In this document: in pieces, positions 25,551-34,176 of the stretch | Numbering within the stretch: position 1 is the stretch's first letter | How the letters are laid out: each line of letters starts with the position of its first letter | DNA from: Bacteroidota bacterium | Lineage (GTDB): Bacteria > Bacteroidota > Bacteroidia > Chitinophagales > Chitinophagaceae | NCBI GenBank assembly: GCA_947452905.1 | Contig: CANGEP010000001.1 | Coordinates: 186,001-250,000 of the forward strand | Direction: 5' to 3' | Length of the DNA: 64,000 bases | The notes under the pieces: generated by a model | What the model saw: only the letters and a program-made list of their open reading frames with translations | Told to the model about the DNA's origin: nothing | The model's database searches: none | Position numbers and translations under genes: made by a program

Positions 25551-26618
25551 TTAAGCGTTTCTATTAATACAGTTTAAATCTTCAAAAGATTCTTCTAATC
25601 TTTTACCAAAAGATTCTTCTCCCTTTCTTAACCACACTCTTGGGTCATAATATTTTTTATTAGGCTTATCAGCTCCTTCAGGATTACCTAATTGAGATTG
25701 TAAATAAGCTTCATTCTTTTTATAATAGCCTAGTATTCCTTCCCAGAAAGCCCATTGTAAATCGGTATCTAAGTTCATTTTAATTGCTCCGTAACCAATG
25801 GCTTCTCTAATTTGATTTTGAGGAGATCCTGAACCTCCATGAAATACAAAATAAACTGGTTTTGGACCAGTTCCTAAAGTTGCTTCAATATGCTTTTGAC
25901 TATTGTCTAAAATTACAGGCTTTAACTCTACATTACCTGGGCTATATACACCATGTACATTACCAAAAGCGGCAGCAACCGTAAATAAAGTACCCACTTT
26001 GCTTAACTCTGTATAGGCATAGGCAACATGTTCTGGTTGAGTATATAATTTATCATTTTCTACACCACTATTATCCACTCCATCTTCTTCACCACCAGTA
26101 ACTCCTAATTCAATTTCAATTCCCATCCCTAAAGGTGCCATGCGTTTAAAAAATTCTACAGAAGTTTGGATATTCTCTTCGATAGGCTCTTCAGATAAAT
26201 CTAGCATGTGAGAACTAAATAATGGCTGTCCATGCAGTTTAAAATACTTCTCACTTTCATCAATTAATGCGCTAATCCATGGCAACCATTTTTTAGCAGC
26301 ATGATCGGTATGTAAAACCACAGGAACATCATAGTATTTAGCTACTTGATGTACATGAAGGGCACCTGCAATAGCCCCTTGTATATTGGCTTGTAAATTA
26401 TCATTAGGCATGCCTTTTCCTGCAATAAACTGGGCACCGCCATTTGAGAATTGAATAATAATAGGAGATTTTAATTTAGCTGCTGTTTCGATGGCTGCAT
26501 TAATAGTGTCCGTTCCGGTTGTATTGACAGCTGGAATAGCAAAGTTGTTGGCCTTTGCATCATTGTATAAAGCTTCTAAATCTTTACCAAATAAAACACC
26601 TGATGGGTACTTACTCAT
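25551..26618 (-). CDS. fbaA: Class II fructose-bisphosphate aldolase
   Basis: 355 residues, typical class IIA length. Visible blocks: NFAIPAVNTTGTDTINA, the zinc-binding region VVLHTDHAAKKWLPW, GIEIELGVTGGEEDGVDN, AAFGNVHGVYSPGNV and the C-terminal VFHGGSGSP and KMNLDTDLQWAFWEG. It splits fructose 1,6-bisphosphate to DHAP and glyceraldehyde 3-phosphate in glycolysis and runs in reverse in gluconeogenesis. It has its own -7 box upstream and appears monocistronic. Confidence 0.95.
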   Translation of the reverse strand: MSKYPSGVLFGKDLEALYNDAKANNFAIPAVNTTGTDTINAAIETAAKLKSPIIIQFSNGGAQFIAGKGMPNDNLQANIQGAIAGALHVHQVAKYYDVPVVLHTDHAAKKWLPWISALIDESEKYFKLHGQPLFSSHMLDLSEEPIEENIQTSVEFFKRMAPLGMGIEIELGVTGGEEDGVDNSGVENDKLYTQPEHVAYAYTELSKVGTLFTVAAAFGNVHGVYSPGNVELKPVILDNSQKHIEATLGTGPKPVYFVFHGGSGSPQNQIREAIGYGAIKMNLDTDLQWAFWEGILGYYKKNEAYLQSQLGNPEGADKPNKKYYDPRVWLRKGEESFGKRLEESFEDLNCINRNA

Positions 26619-26636
26619 AGTTTAATAATTGAGTGG

Positions 26637-26644
26637 CAAATATA
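26637..26644 (-). promoter_or_regulatory. -7 element of fbaA promoter
   Basis: On the minus strand TATATTTG matches TAnnTTTG and is followed by CC; it ends 18 bases before the fbaA ATG. Confidence 0.5.
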
Positions 26645-26676
26645 CAATTTATGGCCCAAACGGCTGTTAGCCAGAC

Positions 26677-27651
26677 CTATAAAAAACCCTTGGATTGCAT
26701 CCATTCGTCATTGTAAATTTTACCTACATAACGACTTCCATGGTCGTGAAAAATACAAACTGAAACATCGGATATGCTAAGCCTATCTTTTAATTGCCAT
26801 AATCCTTGCATACAACTTCCTGCACTATAGCCACAAAACAAGCCCTCTTCCTTGGCTAATCTTCTTGTCATTAAGGCCCCTTCTTTATCCGCTACTTGTT
26901 CAAAATGATCAATTACAGACATATCATAATTAGCTGGAACGAAATCTTCTCCAAAACCCTCAGCAATATAGGGTTTAACATAACTCATATCAATATTTCC
27001 AGTTTCAAAATAGTGGGTTAACAGAGATCCTACTGGATCGACAGCCCACACTTTTATAGCAGGATTTTTTTCTTTTAAATACTTAGCTGTTCCTGTAATA
27101 GTACCACCTGTTCCTGCTGTACAAATAAGGTGGGTAATTTTTCCCTCCGTTTGATTCCAAATTTCTGGACCTGTTGTTTCATAATGGGCAAGTCGATTGG
27201 CTAAATTATCATACTGATTAAAAAAATAAGAGTTAGGTATTTCAGCTGCTAGTTTTCGAGCTACACTATAATAACTTTGCGGATCATCGGGGGTGACATT
27301 CGTAGGGCATACAATTACTTCTGCTCCCATAGCTTTTAATATATCGATTTTCTCTTTGCTTTGCTTATCTGTGGTGGTGAAAATACATTTATAGCCTTTG
27401 GCAATTGCGGACAATGCTAATCCCATACCCGTATTCCCACTCGTGCATTCAATGATGGTTCCGCCTGGTTTTAATTTACCCTCTGCTTCAGCTACTTGTA
27501 CCATTTTTAAAGCCATTCTATCTTTAATAGAATTTCCTGGATTAAAATAATCAACTTTAGCAAGAACAGTACCTGGTATATCTTTGGTTATCTTATGAAG
27601 TTGAATAAGGGGGGTGTTTCCTATGGTTTCCAGAATGGATTGTAGCCACAT
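26677..27651 (-). CDS. PLP-dependent cysteine synthase / cystathionine beta-synthase-like enzyme
   Basis: 324 residues, fold type II. The PLP lysine sits in NPGNSIKDRMALKM, the substrate loop is ECTSGNTGMGLA, and the phosphate-binding loop is GTGGTITGTAKYLKE. It starts at LQSILETIGNTPLIQLHKI. The lack of C-terminal CBS domains and the NPGNSIKDR form place it near cystathionine beta-synthase-like or cysteine synthase proteins; which reaction it runs (O-acetylserine or homocysteine plus serine) cannot be told. It lies alone between fbaA and plsX, both on the same strand. Confidence 0.82.
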   Translation of the reverse strand: MWLQSILETIGNTPLIQLHKITKDIPGTVLAKVDYFNPGNSIKDRMALKMVQVAEAEGKLKPGGTIIECTSGNTGMGLALSAIAKGYKCIFTTTDKQSKEKIDILKAMGAEVIVCPTNVTPDDPQSYYSVARKLAAEIPNSYFFNQYDNLANRLAHYETTGPEIWNQTEGKITHLICTAGTGGTITGTAKYLKEKNPAIKVWAVDPVGSLLTHYFETGNIDMSYVKPYIAEGFGEDFVPANYDMSVIDHFEQVADKEGALMTRRLAKEEGLFCGYSAGSCMQGLWQLKDRLSISDVSVCIFHDHGSRYVGKIYNDEWMQSKGFL

Positions 27652-27735
27652 GTTATTAGTACTTTTTACAATACTAAAATTAACCTAAAAAACGTGTAAA
27701 AAAGTGAAAAACTAAAAGATGTTAGTAAAATAAGA

Positions 27736-28680
27736 TTAAGCTAGATTCTCAAAATTACTAGTAATGATTTGACAGAAATTTGTTTCAATCATTTTTTCGG
27801 CAAGAGCGATCATATTGGAAAATGCTTTTGCATTACTAATTCCATGACCAATAATAACTGGTTTATTTACTCCTAAAACGGGAGTGCCACCATAATTTTC
27901 GAAATGAAAACGTCCAAAGAAAGAATCATTGCCTAGACCTTGATGAGCAGCAGCTTCATACATAGCTTCGGCAGTTTTTAAAATTATATTTCCTGTAAAA
28001 CCATCACATACAATAACATCGGCTTTATCATTAAATACATCACGACCTTCCACGTTTCCAATAAAATGCAAAGCTGTATTTTCTTTTAAAAGCGGATAGG
28101 TTGTTTGGGCTAAAATATTGCCTTTGCCTTCTTCTTCGCCTACATTTAATAAGCCAACACTAGGCTTGTCAATATTTAAAATGTGTTTGGCATATAAATT
28201 ACCTAAAAGTCCAAACTGATTTAATTGCTCGGCTTTGCAATCTGCATTTAATCCCACATCTACCATGACACCTGTTTTACCACTTAATTTTGGTAATAAA
28301 GTGGCGATGGTAGGTCTTAAAACACCTTTGATAGGTTTAATACTAAACATAGCACCTACTAACATAGCACCTGTATTTCCTGCACTTAAGAAAGCATCAA
28401 TTTTACCAGTGGCTAATAAATGAAAACCTATTGAGATAGAAGAGTTAGGTTTTTCTTTTAAGGCTTTTGTGGGATGTTCATGGTAGCCAATAACTTCAGA
28501 TGCATGTACAAAATGCAAAAATGGTGAAGAGAACCCATGTTGTTGAAATAATTCTTTCAACTGGTTTTCTTCACCAATGCAAAATATATTGTTTTCTGAA
28601 TTAGAAAGATATAATTGTACTCCTTTTACGGCTTCTAGCGGTGCAAAATCACCACCCATCATATCTATTCCGATATTCAT
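27736..28680 (-). CDS. plsX: Phosphate acyltransferase PlsX
   Basis: 314 residues. GIDMMGGDFAP at the N-terminus, SAGNTGAM, GVMVDVGLNADCK, GLLNVGEEEGKGN and VCDGFTGNIILKTAEA are the family blocks. It makes acyl-phosphate from acyl-ACP for PlsY, starting phospholipid synthesis. It is the last gene of the DUF177-rpmF-plsX operon, a conserved order across bacteria. Confidence 0.95.
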   Translation of the reverse strand: MNIGIDMMGGDFAPLEAVKGVQLYLSNSENNIFCIGEENQLKELFQQHGFSSPFLHFVHASEVIGYHEHPTKALKEKPNSSISIGFHLLATGKIDAFLSAGNTGAMLVGAMFSIKPIKGVLRPTIATLLPKLSGKTGVMVDVGLNADCKAEQLNQFGLLGNLYAKHILNIDKPSVGLLNVGEEEGKGNILAQTTYPLLKENTALHFIGNVEGRDVFNDKADVIVCDGFTGNIILKTAEAMYEAAAHQGLGNDSFFGRFHFENYGGTPVLGVNKPVIIGHGISNAKAFSNMIALAEKMIETNFCQIITSNFENLA

Positions 28681-28693
28681 ACTAGAGTACTAA

Positions 28694-28888
28694 TTAGGCT
28701 TTTAACGGCGCTTTCTCAGCAACTAATTTTCCTTTGTAGTATAATTTACCTTCTTGCACATGAGCGCGATGACGTACATGGATTTCTCCTGTAGTACCAT
28801 CAGTACTTAAAGTAACTTCTTGCGCTACATAGTGAGTTCTTCTTTTTGCACTACGTTGTTGTGAGTGTCTGCGTTTAGGATTAGGCAT
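28694..28888 (-). CDS. rpmF: 50S ribosomal protein L32
   Basis: 64 residues: MPNPKRRHSQQRSAKRRTH is the L32 start. The two zinc CxxC motifs of many L32 proteins are absent, so this is the zinc-free form. It sits between DUF177 and plsX with short gaps, the classical arrangement. Confidence 0.95.
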   Translation of the reverse strand: MPNPKRRHSQQRSAKRRTHYVAQEVTLSTDGTTGEIHVRHRAHVQEGKLYYKGKLVAEKAPLKA

Positions 28889-28911
28889 CTCTTATTTTTT
28901 AAAATTGTTAT

Positions 28912-29505
28912 TTATTTTTCTTTGTCTTTCTTTTTTTTATCAGAGGGCTCATCGTCCTCGTCTGTTAGTCCTTTAATTTTTTCCAACCCTTTCCACAATG
29001 CTTCGTTATGTGTTTCTAAAGGGGCGGTCATTAATTTTTTTAATTCGGCCAGTGCTTTTTGATTGCAGGTAGATTCTCCATTTTCATTTTCCGGACAAAT
29101 ATGTTGTAAGGGAAAACTTAAAGTAATGAATTCATAAATCCAAGAAGCGATAGACAGGTGTGACTCGTGTCTGTCCAGATAATAAATATCTGGGTCTTCC
29201 TCTTGGCTATTCATGGTATCTGGATCGTCAACAAGTTTAACAATAAGCTTAAACTCATCCCATAATTGAACCGTTAGGGGATTACCACAACGATCACAAT
29301 AACTTTCCACTTTACCATCTACATCGAAGTTTAATTGCATAAAGCCTTGATGCTTATCAAGTTTTAGCTTGATAGTGGTCTGGCAATTATTAAACTCCTG
29401 AGGCCCAAAATCTGTAAAGAACTTATCCTCAATACGGTATTCGAACTCATGTAAACCGGGTCTTAAACCCACAAATGCTATTTCAAAAGCCCTGTTTTGG
29501 CCCAT
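28912..29505 (-). CDS. DUF177 (YceD-like) protein
   Basis: 197 residues. The YceD/DUF177 core contains YCDRCGNPLTVQL, a CxxC likely binding zinc, and a later CPENENGESTCN pair. The C-terminus is a Lys/Asp/Glu tail (DEDDEPSDKKKKDKEK). YceD in plants and bacteria is linked to 23S rRNA processing or accumulation, which fits the coupling with rpmF; the mechanism is not known from this sequence. It is the first gene of the rpmF-plsX operon, with a near-perfect promoter upstream. Confidence 0.85.
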   Translation of the reverse strand: MGQNRAFEIAFVGLRPGLHEFEYRIEDKFFTDFGPQEFNNCQTTIKLKLDKHQGFMQLNFDVDGKVESYCDRCGNPLTVQLWDEFKLIVKLVDDPDTMNSQEEDPDIYYLDRHESHLSIASWIYEFITLSFPLQHICPENENGESTCNQKALAELKKLMTAPLETHNEALWKGLEKIKGLTDEDDEPSDKKKKDKEK

Positions 29506-29525
29506 AACCGTACTTTAAGGGTTGG

Positions 29526-29556
29526 CAAAGTTAGTAAAATCCTATCAAAAGACAAA
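29526..29556 (-). promoter_or_regulatory. Promoter of the DUF177-rpmF-plsX operon
   Basis: On the minus strand: TTTG (29556-29553), 19-base spacer, TAACTTTG (29533-29526). This is an exact match to the Bacteroidota consensus TTTG-N19-TAnnTTTG, 20 bases before the ATG. It is the best promoter in the window. Confidence 0.75.
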
Positions 29557-29588
29557 GTTTATCCTAATTTAGCCTGTAATTTAAATCT

Positions 29589-30701
29589 ATGTTCTATAAA
29601 CCAAATATAACTCAAAAATGGCCAATTAAACCGGGACTTTACTTGATTGGCCTCCTAGTTTTTGGGCTAACTTACTCGAGTAGGTTTATAAACGATATTT
29701 ATGCTCAAAAAGTATTTCCGAGTCTATCATTTTTCTTAAGGTTTGTGCTAGGTAAAATTCCCATTGCGATTGGTGAATATTTATATTTTTTTATTGTTAT
29801 TTTATTGATAATCAATATTATAAAATTGTTATTAAAATTAAAAGTTCAATATAAAAAAACCTTATTCTGGCAGCGGCTAGCTTTTAATACCCTTAATAGT
29901 TTGGTTGCACTTTATATAATATTCGAACTCATTTGGGGTTATAACTACCTTAAACAGAGCCCTGCAGTACAGTTTCATATTCAAGTACCAGTGCTCTATA
30001 CCGAGTTTCAGATGGATAGTTTGAGTATAGCCCTCATTCAAGATTTAAACCAAACCAGGGCACAAATTTCTGATTCGAATCTAAATGCTTATCATTTTGA
30101 GCAAATAAAGGATAGCTCGATTGTTAATTATAATCAAACGGCCAAAGAGGTTCCTTTTTTATATTATAAACCCATTAGTATAAAAAAGTCCCAATTTCCA
30201 AAATGGGGTAATTATTTCGGGTTTAATGCTTTTTATCAACCTCTAACTGGGGAAGCTATTGTGAGAGCAGATTTACCCAAATTAACCTTGCCTTTTACCA
30301 TCAGCCATGAGATGGCACATCAATTAGGTTATGCCTCTGAGGCGGAAGCAAATTTCATAGCATATGTAGTAGCTACTAAAACCAAGAACTTGGTTTTTAA
30401 ATATTCGATGCAAATAGAAATATTTAGTTATGCTCAAATGGCACATTTAAATTTTATAGTATCCAGGGGGGATTATGAGGGGTTCAAAGAAATAGTAAAC
30501 AGAAATAAAAGCTTGCTTTCACCCATAGTATTGGAGGACAGAAAAAAAATCAGACAATTTTATACACAATCACAAAAACAATTAATACCTGGATCCACGG
30601 AATTTTACAATCAATTTTTGCAATGGAATAAACAAGCAAAAGGCATTAATAGTTATAATGATGTGCTATTATGGGTATTGGCGTATAAAAAGAAGGGGTA
30701 G
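29589..30701 (+). CDS. DUF3810 membrane zinc-metallopeptidase-like protein
   Basis: 370 residues. Three membrane segments lie in the first 125 residues (LYLIGLLVFGLTY, IGEYLYFFIVILLIINIIKLL and LNSLVALYIIFELIWG). The second half carries SHEMAHQLGYASEAEANF, an HExxH motif with a downstream Glu, so a zinc peptidase fold is likely. DUF3810 is known as a conserved membrane protein family without a proven substrate. It is convergent with dcd, three bases apart, and divergent from DUF177. Confidence 0.82.
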   Translation: MFYKPNITQKWPIKPGLYLIGLLVFGLTYSSRFINDIYAQKVFPSLSFFLRFVLGKIPIAIGEYLYFFIVILLIINIIKLLLKLKVQYKKTLFWQRLAFNTLNSLVALYIIFELIWGYNYLKQSPAVQFHIQVPVLYTEFQMDSLSIALIQDLNQTRAQISDSNLNAYHFEQIKDSSIVNYNQTAKEVPFLYYKPISIKKSQFPKWGNYFGFNAFYQPLTGEAIVRADLPKLTLPFTISHEMAHQLGYASEAEANFIAYVVATKTKNLVFKYSMQIEIFSYAQMAHLNFIVSRGDYEGFKEIVNRNKSLLSPIVLEDRKKIRQFYTQSQKQLIPGSTEFYNQFLQWNKQAKGINSYNDVLLWVLAYKKKG

Positions 30702-30704
30702 TTA

Positions 30705-31241
30705 TTAAAACTTATTCTTCCACATCATACTCTCAATAGGCTTATCAGGCTGACCACTGTATTTAGCATTGGCTTTTTGGTTATAACTAACTTCAATCTC
30801 ACCATCTACAGGGAAATAAATGAGTTGACCAATCGGCATTCCTTTATACACTCTTACAGGTTGCTTCACAGAAATTTCTAAAGTCCAGTTGCCACAAAAA
30901 CCAACATCCCCTTTACCGGCTGTAGCATGTATATCGATACCTAAGCGACCAGTGGATGATTTTCCTTCTAAGAAAGGTACATGGGCATGTGTTTCTGTAT
31001 ATTCTAAGGTAACACCTAAGTAAAATCCAGTAGGTTCTAAAACATAGCCATCGTCTGGGATTTCAAAATAGGTAATTGTATTATGTGCTTTTGCATCCAA
31101 TATAGAATTATCATAAGTAGCCAACCATTTACCCAAATGAACGTCATAACTATTACTACCTAAGTCTTTACGATCATAAGGGACAATTTTTATAGTGCCT
31201 TTTTCAATCTCTTCTAATATGCGTTTATCTGATAAAATCAT
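30705..31241 (-). CDS. dcd: dCTP deaminase
   Basis: 178 residues. It starts MILSDKRILEEIEKGTI and has the dUTPase-like core GKSSTGRLGIDIHATAGKGDVGFCGNWTLEI with the catalytic Glu, followed by GMPIGQLIYF. It converts dCTP to dUTP for dTTP synthesis. A bifunctional dCTP deaminase/dUTPase cannot be excluded. Divergent from the phosphopantetheinyl transferase. Confidence 0.93.
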   Translation of the reverse strand: MILSDKRILEEIEKGTIKIVPYDRKDLGSNSYDVHLGKWLATYDNSILDAKAHNTITYFEIPDDGYVLEPTGFYLGVTLEYTETHAHVPFLEGKSSTGRLGIDIHATAGKGDVGFCGNWTLEISVKQPVRVYKGMPIGQLIYFPVDGEIEVSYNQKANAKYSGQPDKPIESMMWKNKF

Positions 31242-31307
31242 CTTTGTGTATTTATGTTTAATTTAGCGGTCCAAACCACGCTGCAATCTAACTCAAAGCT
31301 TTTTTTT

Positions 31308-31934
31308 ATGCCTTTCTTTTATCAACAAAATATTAACGAGACCGAACATTTGGCCATATGGGCCATTACCGAACCTGTTTCATTTTTTGAGTCTGATTTT
31401 AGCGAAACGGTTGCAATTGCGAATGAAGAGCGTAAGCTGCAATATATGGCAGTAAGGGTGTTATTTAAATTAATGATGCCAGAAATAGAGTTAGCTGATA
31501 TTGTTTTAGCAGATAATGGGAAGCCCTATTTAAAAGGGGTGCCTTTTCATTTTTCGTTTGCACATTGTAAAGGATATGCTGCTTGTGCAGTAAGTGATGT
31601 TAAACCAATTGGAATAGATATAGAAATCATACATCCAAGGATAGCAAAAGTGGCACCTAAATTTTTAAATGAACAGGAGAAGCAAATGATTGTTTCTTTA
31701 AATGAAGAAGAGCAACTGCGTCAAATGGCATTTATTTGGGCGGCCAAAGAAGCCATGTATAAAAAATTTGAACAATTAGGTATTGATTTTGCCGCTCATT
31801 TTAAAATTGCCTCCATAGCTAAGGAACAAAGGGGGGAGGTAGCTGCCACTATTGAGCATAAAGGAACTAAGCAAAATGTGCTATTAGCATATCATTATGG
31901 ACAAGACTATGTATGTGTAACTTGTATTGGTTAA
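31308..31934 (+). CDS. 4'-phosphopantetheinyl transferase superfamily protein
   Basis: About 208 residues. The Mg-binding GIDIEIIHPR and the FIWAAKEAMYKKF motif mark a Sfp-type transferase that loads carrier proteins with the CoA-derived arm. ATG 31308 (MPFFYQQNIN) is preferred; an in-frame ATG at 31254 would add 18 residues without family likeness and reach into the dcd promoter region. Its stop is next to the DUF2130 stop on the other strand. No carrier protein or synthase is nearby, so it may serve fatty acid ACP or a distant cluster. Confidence 0.82.
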   Translation: MPFFYQQNINETEHLAIWAITEPVSFFESDFSETVAIANEERKLQYMAVRVLFKLMMPEIELADIVLADNGKPYLKGVPFHFSFAHCKGYAACAVSDVKPIGIDIEIIHPRIAKVAPKFLNEQEKQMIVSLNEEEQLRQMAFIWAAKEAMYKKFEQLGIDFAAHFKIASIAKEQRGEVAATIEHKGTKQNVLLAYHYGQDYVCVTCIG

Positions 31935-33104
31935 TTATTCCTCGAGTCCCAATAATTCATCTTCGTCGGTGAGATTAAGTTGAATATTGTCTGCACCAGC
32001 AATCCCTTCTATTGAGCCTTTTATATGCATGGCGTTTAATAATACTTTCTCTAATTGTTTTTCGCGAGACTTCCATAGTTTTTCCATTGCGTCTCTTTCT
32101 CTTTGGATACTTTGGCGCATTTGTCTAAAGCCTTCTCCAATAGCTTTCCATTGTTCTCCAAATTCATTACCTGTTAAATAGTCGTATAGCAAACTCATTT
32201 TATCGCCTTTGTTGTCTTGATTTTTTTTAGTATCAAAAATCTTTAACAATGCATTTCTAAGAAGTAACGCTACACTTTTAACTTCTTGAAACGAACAAAT
32301 ATACACGCCGTCTTTCTCTCCAAAACGGTCCATGTCTTTGGGGAAAGTTTGGGTAACAATGATGGCAATATCCGCACCCTGACTGCGCATGTCAGCTTTT
32401 AATTTCTCGATCCATTCGGCTGCAAAAGCAGTAGTACGTTTACTTTCATAAATAATTTTACCTGCTTCTTGCCCTAAATTATTACGCACTGTTTGAATAC
32501 AATCAGCCCCGCGAACACCTTTGCCTACTTCTGAAATTTGATCAAATGGGAAAGATGATTTTAATAATTCTTCTAATAATAATTCTTGCACTTCACCTTG
32601 CATTTGCATACTACCTTGCTCGGCTTTTCGCTTCATTTCGTCGGCCAATTTTCGTTGATCCTCTAATTGCTTTTCCAATTCTTTAACTTTCAATTGGTAT
32701 TCTTGGTCTTTTAAAGAGCCTTTTTCTGCTTCCTCTTTTTGAATTTGAATTTTCAAACTTTCTCTTTCGGCCATTAGTTTTCTTTGAAGCTCTAGTTCTA
32801 ATTCTGCTTCTTTAGCTTGAATGGCCTGTACTTGTTTTAAAAAGGCTAATTCTTTCTGTTGAAATTCTTTTACTTGCTTGCTCATGTTCTCTTGGCTTTC
32901 TTGTGCCATTTGTAATTTATGAGCATACTCGTCTGCTAAACTTTTTTTTAATTGAGTGGCTAATTCAGCTTCAATTTTAATTTTTTGATCTTTTTGCCAG
33001 TCCGTCATTTTCCCACGTAACTCTTTCTCTATCTCTTCGCGAATAGCGTCGGTAGGCTCAAAGCTGTTTTGACATTTAGGACATGTTACAATGTAGTTGG
33101 ACAT
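31935..33104 (-). CDS. DUF2130 coiled-coil protein
   Basis: 389 residues. An N-terminal CPKCQNSFEP zinc-finger-like CxxC is followed by about 150 residues of Gln/Lys/Glu-rich coiled coil, and then the DUF2130 nuclease-like domain (GKIIYESKRTTAFAAEWIEKLKADM, GADIAIIVTQTFP). The K-x-K/Glu pattern resembles PD-(D/E)XK enzymes such as RmuC, but no activity is established for the family. It starts 13 bases after the 3' end of tRNA-Leu on the same strand, with no terminator between, so it may be co-transcribed with the tRNA. Confidence 0.8.
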   Translation of the reverse strand: MSNYIVTCPKCQNSFEPTDAIREEIEKELRGKMTDWQKDQKIKIEAELATQLKKSLADEYAHKLQMAQESQENMSKQVKEFQQKELAFLKQVQAIQAKEAELELELQRKLMAERESLKIQIQKEEAEKGSLKDQEYQLKVKELEKQLEDQRKLADEMKRKAEQGSMQMQGEVQELLLEELLKSSFPFDQISEVGKGVRGADCIQTVRNNLGQEAGKIIYESKRTTAFAAEWIEKLKADMRSQGADIAIIVTQTFPKDMDRFGEKDGVYICSFQEVKSVALLLRNALLKIFDTKKNQDNKGDKMSLLYDYLTGNEFGEQWKAIGEGFRQMRQSIQRERDAMEKLWKSREKQLEKVLLNAMHIKGSIEGIAGADNIQLNLTDEDELLGLEE

Positions 33105-33117
33105 AAAAGTATCTTTG

Positions 33118-33203
33118 TGCGGAAGAGGAGATTCGAACTCCCACGCCCGGGTATGGGCGCTACCACCTCAAGGTAGTGCGTCTACCAATTTCGCCACCTC
33201 CGC
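33118..33203 (-). tRNA. tRNA-Leu (GAG)
   Basis: Read on the minus strand: seven-base-pair acceptor stem GCGGAGG / CTTCCGC with one G-T pair, discriminator A, anticodon loop TTGAGGT (anticodon GAG) closed by CTACC/GGTAG, a long GC-rich variable arm and a T arm with TTCGAAT. CCA is not encoded. Confidence 0.95.
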
Positions 33204-33212
33204 TGATAGCTT

Positions 33213-33220
33213 CAAAAATA
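33213..33220 (-). promoter_or_regulatory. -7 element of the tRNA-Leu(GAG) promoter
   Basis: On the minus strand TATTTTTG matches TAnnTTTG and ends nine bases before the tRNA 5' end. It follows directly after the terminator of the DUF2911 gene. Confidence 0.5.
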
Positions 33221-33221
33221 G

Positions 33222-33258
33222 CTAAAAAAAATGAGTCCTGGTAATCCAAGACTCATTT
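33222..33258 (-). terminator. Intrinsic terminator of the DUF2911 gene
   Basis: 12-bp stem AATGAGTCTTGG (33257-33246) / CCAGGACTCATT (33241-33230) read on the minus strand, with one T-G pair, followed by a run of eight T. Confidence 0.9.
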
Positions 33259-33281
33259 ATAAAAATTTGTTGGGTACTTAA

Positions 33282-34124
33282 TTATAAGCCAGCAATTACA
33301 TCTTTACCTGATCTAACATAATCTGCATTTTTTGCTTCCTCTGCCATTTTGATACAAGTTTCAGCACTTGCTTTAGCCCCTTTTTTATCGCCTAATTCTT
33401 TTTGCACTTTTGCTTTTAATAAATGCAACCAATATGCTTTATTGTTTGCAGCAATAGCTTTGTCCACATATACTAAAGCTTTATCGTAATCTTTATCTAA
33501 TTCATAAAAGAAGGTAGCTGCCGATTGATATGCGTTTGCATTGGCATTGGGCCCTGTAGTGGCATCTTGAATTTGTTTGCGAACAATTGGTTTGATATCG
33601 GTGCTAATGGGTATATTCACTAATGTCTTTGCCCATTTTAAAGAGATGGTAGCAGACTCTGCATTAATATTATCTACATTAATGGTGAATGTTTCAGTGC
33701 TATTGCTAGTAGTTTCTGATTTTACTTTTAAACGAACTACATCCTCACTTTCCTTATATTCAAAACTTCCCCAACCTTTTGAATTGGTATTAAAAATAAT
33801 GGTCCACTCATTAGCGCCAGGGATAGTGAATAAACCATAAGAACCTGCTGCAAGTATTTTGCCACCAATAGTTACTGGGTCAGAAAAAGTAACTTTTGTA
33901 GCACCATTGGCACCTGTTCTCCAAACAATACCATTGGGTGCTAATAAAGAACCTTCACCAAAAGCAGCGCGACCCTTTAATCCTGGACGAGAATATACAA
34001 TTTCGATTTTACCTAATCCAAAATCCTGTGTTAAGGTTTGAGTGGGGCTAGGGGCTGGCATTTTAATTTGTGCCGTAGCTTGTAAACTAATTAACGCTAC
34101 AATGGCAAAAAGTATTTTTTTCAT
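33282..34124 (-). CDS. Exported DUF2911 protein with TPR-like C-terminus
   Basis: About 280 residues. Signal peptide MKKILFAIVALISLQATAQ, then a DUF2911 domain (residues about 25-175, with LGKIEIVYSRPGLKGR and ILAAGSYGLFTIPG), then helical repeats (AATFFYELDKDYDKALVYVDKAI, KAYWLHLLKAKVQKELGDKKGAKAS) like tetratricopeptides. The function of DUF2911 is unknown. ATG 34124 is chosen because it begins the signal peptide. It is followed by a strong terminator. Confidence 0.83.
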   Translation of the reverse strand: MKKILFAIVALISLQATAQIKMPAPSPTQTLTQDFGLGKIEIVYSRPGLKGRAAFGEGSLLAPNGIVWRTGANGATKVTFSDPVTIGGKILAAGSYGLFTIPGANEWTIIFNTNSKGWGSFEYKESEDVVRLKVKSETTSNSTETFTINVDNINAESATISLKWAKTLVNIPISTDIKPIVRKQIQDATTGPNANANAYQSAATFFYELDKDYDKALVYVDKAIAANNKAYWLHLLKAKVQKELGDKKGAKASAETCIKMAEEAKNADYVRSGKDVIAGL

Positions 34125-34176
34125 TTCTTTTATTTTAATAGATAACAAACCTAAATTATTTTAGTTTAACCTGTCA

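Noticed and set aside
31254-31307. Longer N-terminus for the phosphopantetheinyl transferase
   Set aside because: The additional 18 residues lie in the divergent dcd upstream region and do not resemble the family start.
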